Assembly: GCA_035635855.1 (NCBI GenBank) | Contig: DASQAF010000025.1 | Coordinates: 124,001 to 188,000, forward strand | Direction: 5' to 3' | Length of the DNA stretch: 64,000 bases | Source of the DNA: UBA11740 sp035635855 | Lineage (GTDB): Bacteria > Acidobacteriota > Blastocatellia > Pyrinomonadales > Pyrinomonadaceae | In this document: piece after piece, positions 61,448-64,000 of the stretch | Layout: every line of letters starts with the position of its first letter | Numbering within the stretch: the stretch's first letter is position 1 | Position numbers and translations under genes: made by a program | Notes under the pieces: model-generated | The model's database searches: none | Told to the model about the DNA's origin: nothing | The model's input: only the letters and a program-made list of their open reading frames with translations

Positions 61448-62836
61448 ATGACTGAAATCGAAGCCTTTCGCCGCCAAATGCCGCCGCCGCTTCAGCCGCG
61501 GCCGTTGAACCTTCCTGAGCATTTCGAGATCAAGCTGCCAAACGGACTGGGATTGGTAGTGGTCGAAGACAAGCGCCTGCCATTAATTAGTTTTCGCCTG
61601 GCCTTTCGCAGTGGCGACGCAAACGATCCGCCGGCGCTGCCGGGATTGAGCGACATGATGACGCATCTGTTGACCGAAGGCACCGCGACCCGCAGCAGTC
61701 GCGAGATCGCCGAACAGGTCGAACGCCTGGGTGCGACACTGACCGTCGGATCGGGCTCAGATTTCACTACGGTCGCGGCTTCCTCGCTTTCACTCTATGC
61801 CGAAGAAATTCTCGAGCTATTGGCTGAGGTTACTTTGAGCCCGTCTTTTCCGCAGAATGAGATCGATCTGGCGCGCGAGAACACCAAGCAACTCTTGATT
61901 CAGCAAAGGGCCCAGCCAAATTTTCTGGCTTCCGAGCGTCTGGCTCAGGTCCTGTTTGGCGAGCATCCTTACGCGCGCGTGTCGCCGACGCCGGAATCGC
62001 TGGATGCTCTCAACCGCGAGGACCTCGTGAGGTTTCGCGAGTCAACCTTTATTCCCAACAACGCCGTAATGATTATCGTCGGTGATGTCGAATCGGATTC
62101 GATCGTAGCCCGTGTCGAACAACTCCTGGGTAGCTGGCAGCCCGGCGAGCCGCCTGATTCTGATTTTCCCGCGCTACCAAAGCGGGCCGCGCGCGGGGCT
62201 TATCTGGTGGACAGGCGCGGCTCGGCCCAATCGAACATCGTGATCGCCAATCGCGGAATAACGCGCACGAGCCGCGACTACTTCCCGATGTTGTTGATGC
62301 ACACAGTCCTCGGGGCCAACGCCTCGTCGCGTTTGTTCATGAATCTCCGCGAAGAGAAAGGCTACACCTACGGCGCTTACTCGAATCTGGACGCGCGGCG
62401 TCTGGCCGGAACGTTTCGGGCCACGGCGGAAGTGCGCACGCCGGTAACGGGCGCGTCGCTGCATGAATTCTTCTATGAGCTCAACCGCGTTCGCGACGAG
62501 GCGGTATCTGACGAGGAAATCAAAAACGCCAAGTCTTATCTCACCGGGGTGTTTCCGATTCGCATCGAAACTCAGGACGGACTCACCGATCAGCTGGTGA
62601 GCATCAGGATGTACGATCTGCCCGACGATTATTTGCAGACTTATCGCAATCGGATTAATGCGGTCACTGCCGAAGATATTCAGCGCGTCGCGCAAGAATA
62701 TGTCAGACCTGAAGAAGCCGCGATCGTTATCGTGGGCGACGCCGCCGAGACTAGCGAACAAGTCAAACCATATTCAGAAACGACCGAGCTCTACGATACG
62801 GAAGGAAATCGGAAGCAGCCAGAGGCAAAGAGCTAA
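61448..62836 (+). CDS. M16 peptidase-like, non-catalytic partner subunit
   Basis: A 462-residue M16 paralogue of the preceding gene. At the place of HxxEH it has LSDMMTHLLTEGT, so the zinc site is lost. The C-terminal substrate-binding half keeps the R/Y pair region (SSRLFMNLREEKGYTYGAYS) typical of M16B partner subunits. In characterised heterodimers (e.g. Sphingomonas SPH2681/2682, yeast MPP) one subunit has zinc and the other the R/Y pair, and both are needed. The gap to the catalytic gene is 32 bases: an operon. Confidence 0.88.
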   Translation: MTEIEAFRRQMPPPLQPRPLNLPEHFEIKLPNGLGLVVVEDKRLPLISFRLAFRSGDANDPPALPGLSDMMTHLLTEGTATRSSREIAEQVERLGATLTVGSGSDFTTVAASSLSLYAEEILELLAEVTLSPSFPQNEIDLARENTKQLLIQQRAQPNFLASERLAQVLFGEHPYARVSPTPESLDALNREDLVRFRESTFIPNNAVMIIVGDVESDSIVARVEQLLGSWQPGEPPDSDFPALPKRAARGAYLVDRRGSAQSNIVIANRGITRTSRDYFPMLLMHTVLGANASSRLFMNLREEKGYTYGAYSNLDARRLAGTFRATAEVRTPVTGASLHEFFYELNRVRDEAVSDEEIKNAKSYLTGVFPIRIETQDGLTDQLVSIRMYDLPDDYLQTYRNRINAVTAEDIQRVAQEYVRPEEAAIVIVGDAAETSEQVKPYSETTELYDTEGNRKQPEAKS

Positions 62837-62900
62837 GAGTAAGCCTCGACCATTGCCTTTCGCACTTTGCCCTTTGCCCTTTGCGCTTGGTCCTCTGCAC

Positions 62901-64000
62901 TTACGCCGCCCCTTGCAACCGCTCAACATCCAGCACTCCGGGCACGCTCTTGATCGAGCTAATCACCTTGTCCAGGTGCTTCACATCAAACACTTCAACG
63001 GTGACTTCGATGCGGCCTTTCTGATCAGGCCCGATTGACGCGCGGGCGTCGCGAATGCCGGTCTTCATGTCTGAGATAGCGCCGGTGATGCCGGCAATCA
63101 TTCCGGTTCGATTCTCGGTAAGCGCCAGGAGCTTGACGGCATAGGCGGTCTTTTCAGGCCGCGAAGCCCACTCGACCGTCACGATGCGCTCAGGATTGAC
63201 CATCAACTGTTTGACGTTCTTGCAGCGCGCGGTGTGCACGGCGACGCCTTTGCCGCGCGTGATGTAGCCGATAATTTGTTCGCCGTGCAAGGGATTGCAG
63301 CAACGCGCGCGATTGACCATCAAATCTTCCACGCCCCGCACGACGATGGCATCGTCGCCCGTAATCAGCCGCTTGACCGCGCGCACGCCGGTGCGCAGGC
63401 GTGATACTTTCTGTTTGTCGAGCTCTTCGAATTTTTCCGGCCCCAGATATTTGGCGATGATGTTGCGCGGCACGATCTTGCCGTAGCCCATCGCCGCCAG
63501 CAGATCGTCCGTCCGTCCATAGCCATATTCGCCGGCGATGCGTTTCAAGTCGCCATTGCCGTCGGCCAGCATCTTCTTGACCGAAAGCTGAAAACGGGCA
63601 GCTTCCTTTTCAAACAACTTGCGGCCGATTTCAATCGACTCAGTGCGCTGCTGATCCGCCACCCAGTGACGCACTCGATTGCGGGCGCGCGAGGTAGCTA
63701 CGAAGTTCAGCCAATCGCGCGACGGATGCGCGTTCGAGCTGCGGATAATTTCGACGACGTCGCCGTTTTGAATCAGCGTGCGCAGCGGAACCATGCGGCC
63801 GTTGACCCTGGCGCCGGTGCAGGTGTTCCCTACTTCAGAGTGAATCATGTAAGCAAAATCAACCGGCGTGGCCCCGCGCGGCAATTGGATCACTCTGCCC
63901 ATCGGGGTGAAGGCGTAAACATCTTTAGGATAGAGATCGAGCTTCAGCGCGTCGATGAATTCGCGCGAGTCCTTGACCTCCTGTGTCCACTCAACCAGCG
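62901..64000 (-). CDS. RelA/SpoT homologue, C-terminal part (5' end outside the window)
   Basis: The frame enters at the right window edge. It begins LVEWTQEVKDSREFIDALKL and continues LDLYPKDVYAFTPMGRVIQL, the entry to the TGS domain, with PRGATPVDFAYMIHSEVGN. A helical domain follows, then the zinc-finger/CC domain (RARCCNPLHGEQIIGYITRG; VHTARCKN) and a C-terminal ACT domain (MIAGITGAISDMKTGIRDAR). The (p)ppGpp hydrolase and synthetase domains lie outside, so one cannot say whether it is mono- or bifunctional. It is convergent with the M16 operon. Confidence 0.93.
   Translation of the reverse strand, partial: LVEWTQEVKDSREFIDALKLDLYPKDVYAFTPMGRVIQLPRGATPVDFAYMIHSEVGNTCTGARVNGRMVPLRTLIQNGDVVEIIRSSNAHPSRDWLNFVATSRARNRVRHWVADQQRTESIEIGRKLFEKEAARFQLSVKKMLADGNGDLKRIAGEYGYGRTDDLLAAMGYGKIVPRNIIAKYLGPEKFEELDKQKVSRLRTGVRAVKRLITGDDAIVVRGVEDLMVNRARCCNPLHGEQIIGYITRGKGVAVHTARCKNVKQLMVNPERIVTVEWASRPEKTAYAVKLLALTENRTGMIAGITGAISDMKTGIRDARASIGPDQKGRIEVTVEVFDVKHLDKVISSIKSVPGVLDVERLQGAA

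Noticed and set aside
62837..62900. Tandem CTTTGCC-like heptamers before the RelA/SpoT stop
   Set aside because: Only about three imperfect units in a 64-base gap; too little to call a repeat feature.

Overview
The window is chromosomal DNA from a moderately GC-rich soil-type bacterium, most likely an acidobacterium (Blastocatellia-like). The main support is a secreted VWFA protein of the kind expanded in Acidobacteria, many secreted peptidases (M14, M20D, S9, paired M16), TonB-C proteins and giant YD-repeat proteins. The taxonomic call is inference from gene content. No rRNA and no CRISPR array were seen; one tRNA gene is present.

Layout. 1-9.5 kb: a cut-off TMEM175-like channel gene coupled to a GNAT acetyltransferase, a REP-associated transposase (RAYT) between its own inverted REPs, glgC, a VWFA protein, an M14 peptidase, an acyltransferase and a TonB-C protein. 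9.9-11.4 kb: a compact restriction-modification system, a beta-class DNA methyltransferase tail-to-tail with a close BamHI relative. 11.6-17.3 kb: uvrA, a WD40-like protein, a YqeY protein and a secreted trypsin-like protease. 17.4-24.2 kb: the translation operon rimP-nusA-infB-rbfA-nrnA, with a promoter and a candidate leader attenuator. 24.2-25.4 kb: a second RAYT with a different REP family, then cobO. 26-38.4 kb: a fused acyl-ACP synthetase/ACP/acyltransferase, a TPR-like protein, a cobO remnant, DUF1361, accD, folC, a NUDIX hydrolase, an M20 hydrolase, the small ribosomal protein bTHX, a YraN nuclease-like protein and a membrane Ser/Thr kinase. 38.5-43.7 kb: an S9 peptidase, an unknown secreted protein, kdsD and a zinc-ribbon membrane protein.

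43.7-46.9 kb: tRNA-Arg(CCG), an AT-rich HEPN-motif protein (candidate phage defence) and a class III aminotransferase, closed by what looks like a decayed tRNA-Arg copy. 47-49 kb: a response regulator, a secreted protein, a 350-base nested palindrome and mscL. 49.1-58.7 kb: an Rhs/YD-repeat locus with one full-length secreted protein carrying a caspase/CHAT-like C-terminal tip, and one truncated, frameshifted paralogue with another tip. Each is followed by a small secreted or membrane protein in the immunity position, and a MITE-like element sits at the break. 59-64 kb: a small RHH-like protein, an active/inactive M16 peptidase pair and the C-terminal part of a RelA/SpoT homologue.

The strongest recurrent theme is short palindromic repeats between genes: two RAYT-linked REP families, at least two orphan paired families, palindrome clusters and word-like oligonucleotide repeats. 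The best candidates for new biology are the BamHI-like system, the HEPN gene beside the tRNA, the Rhs caspase-like tip and the two RAYT/REP systems.
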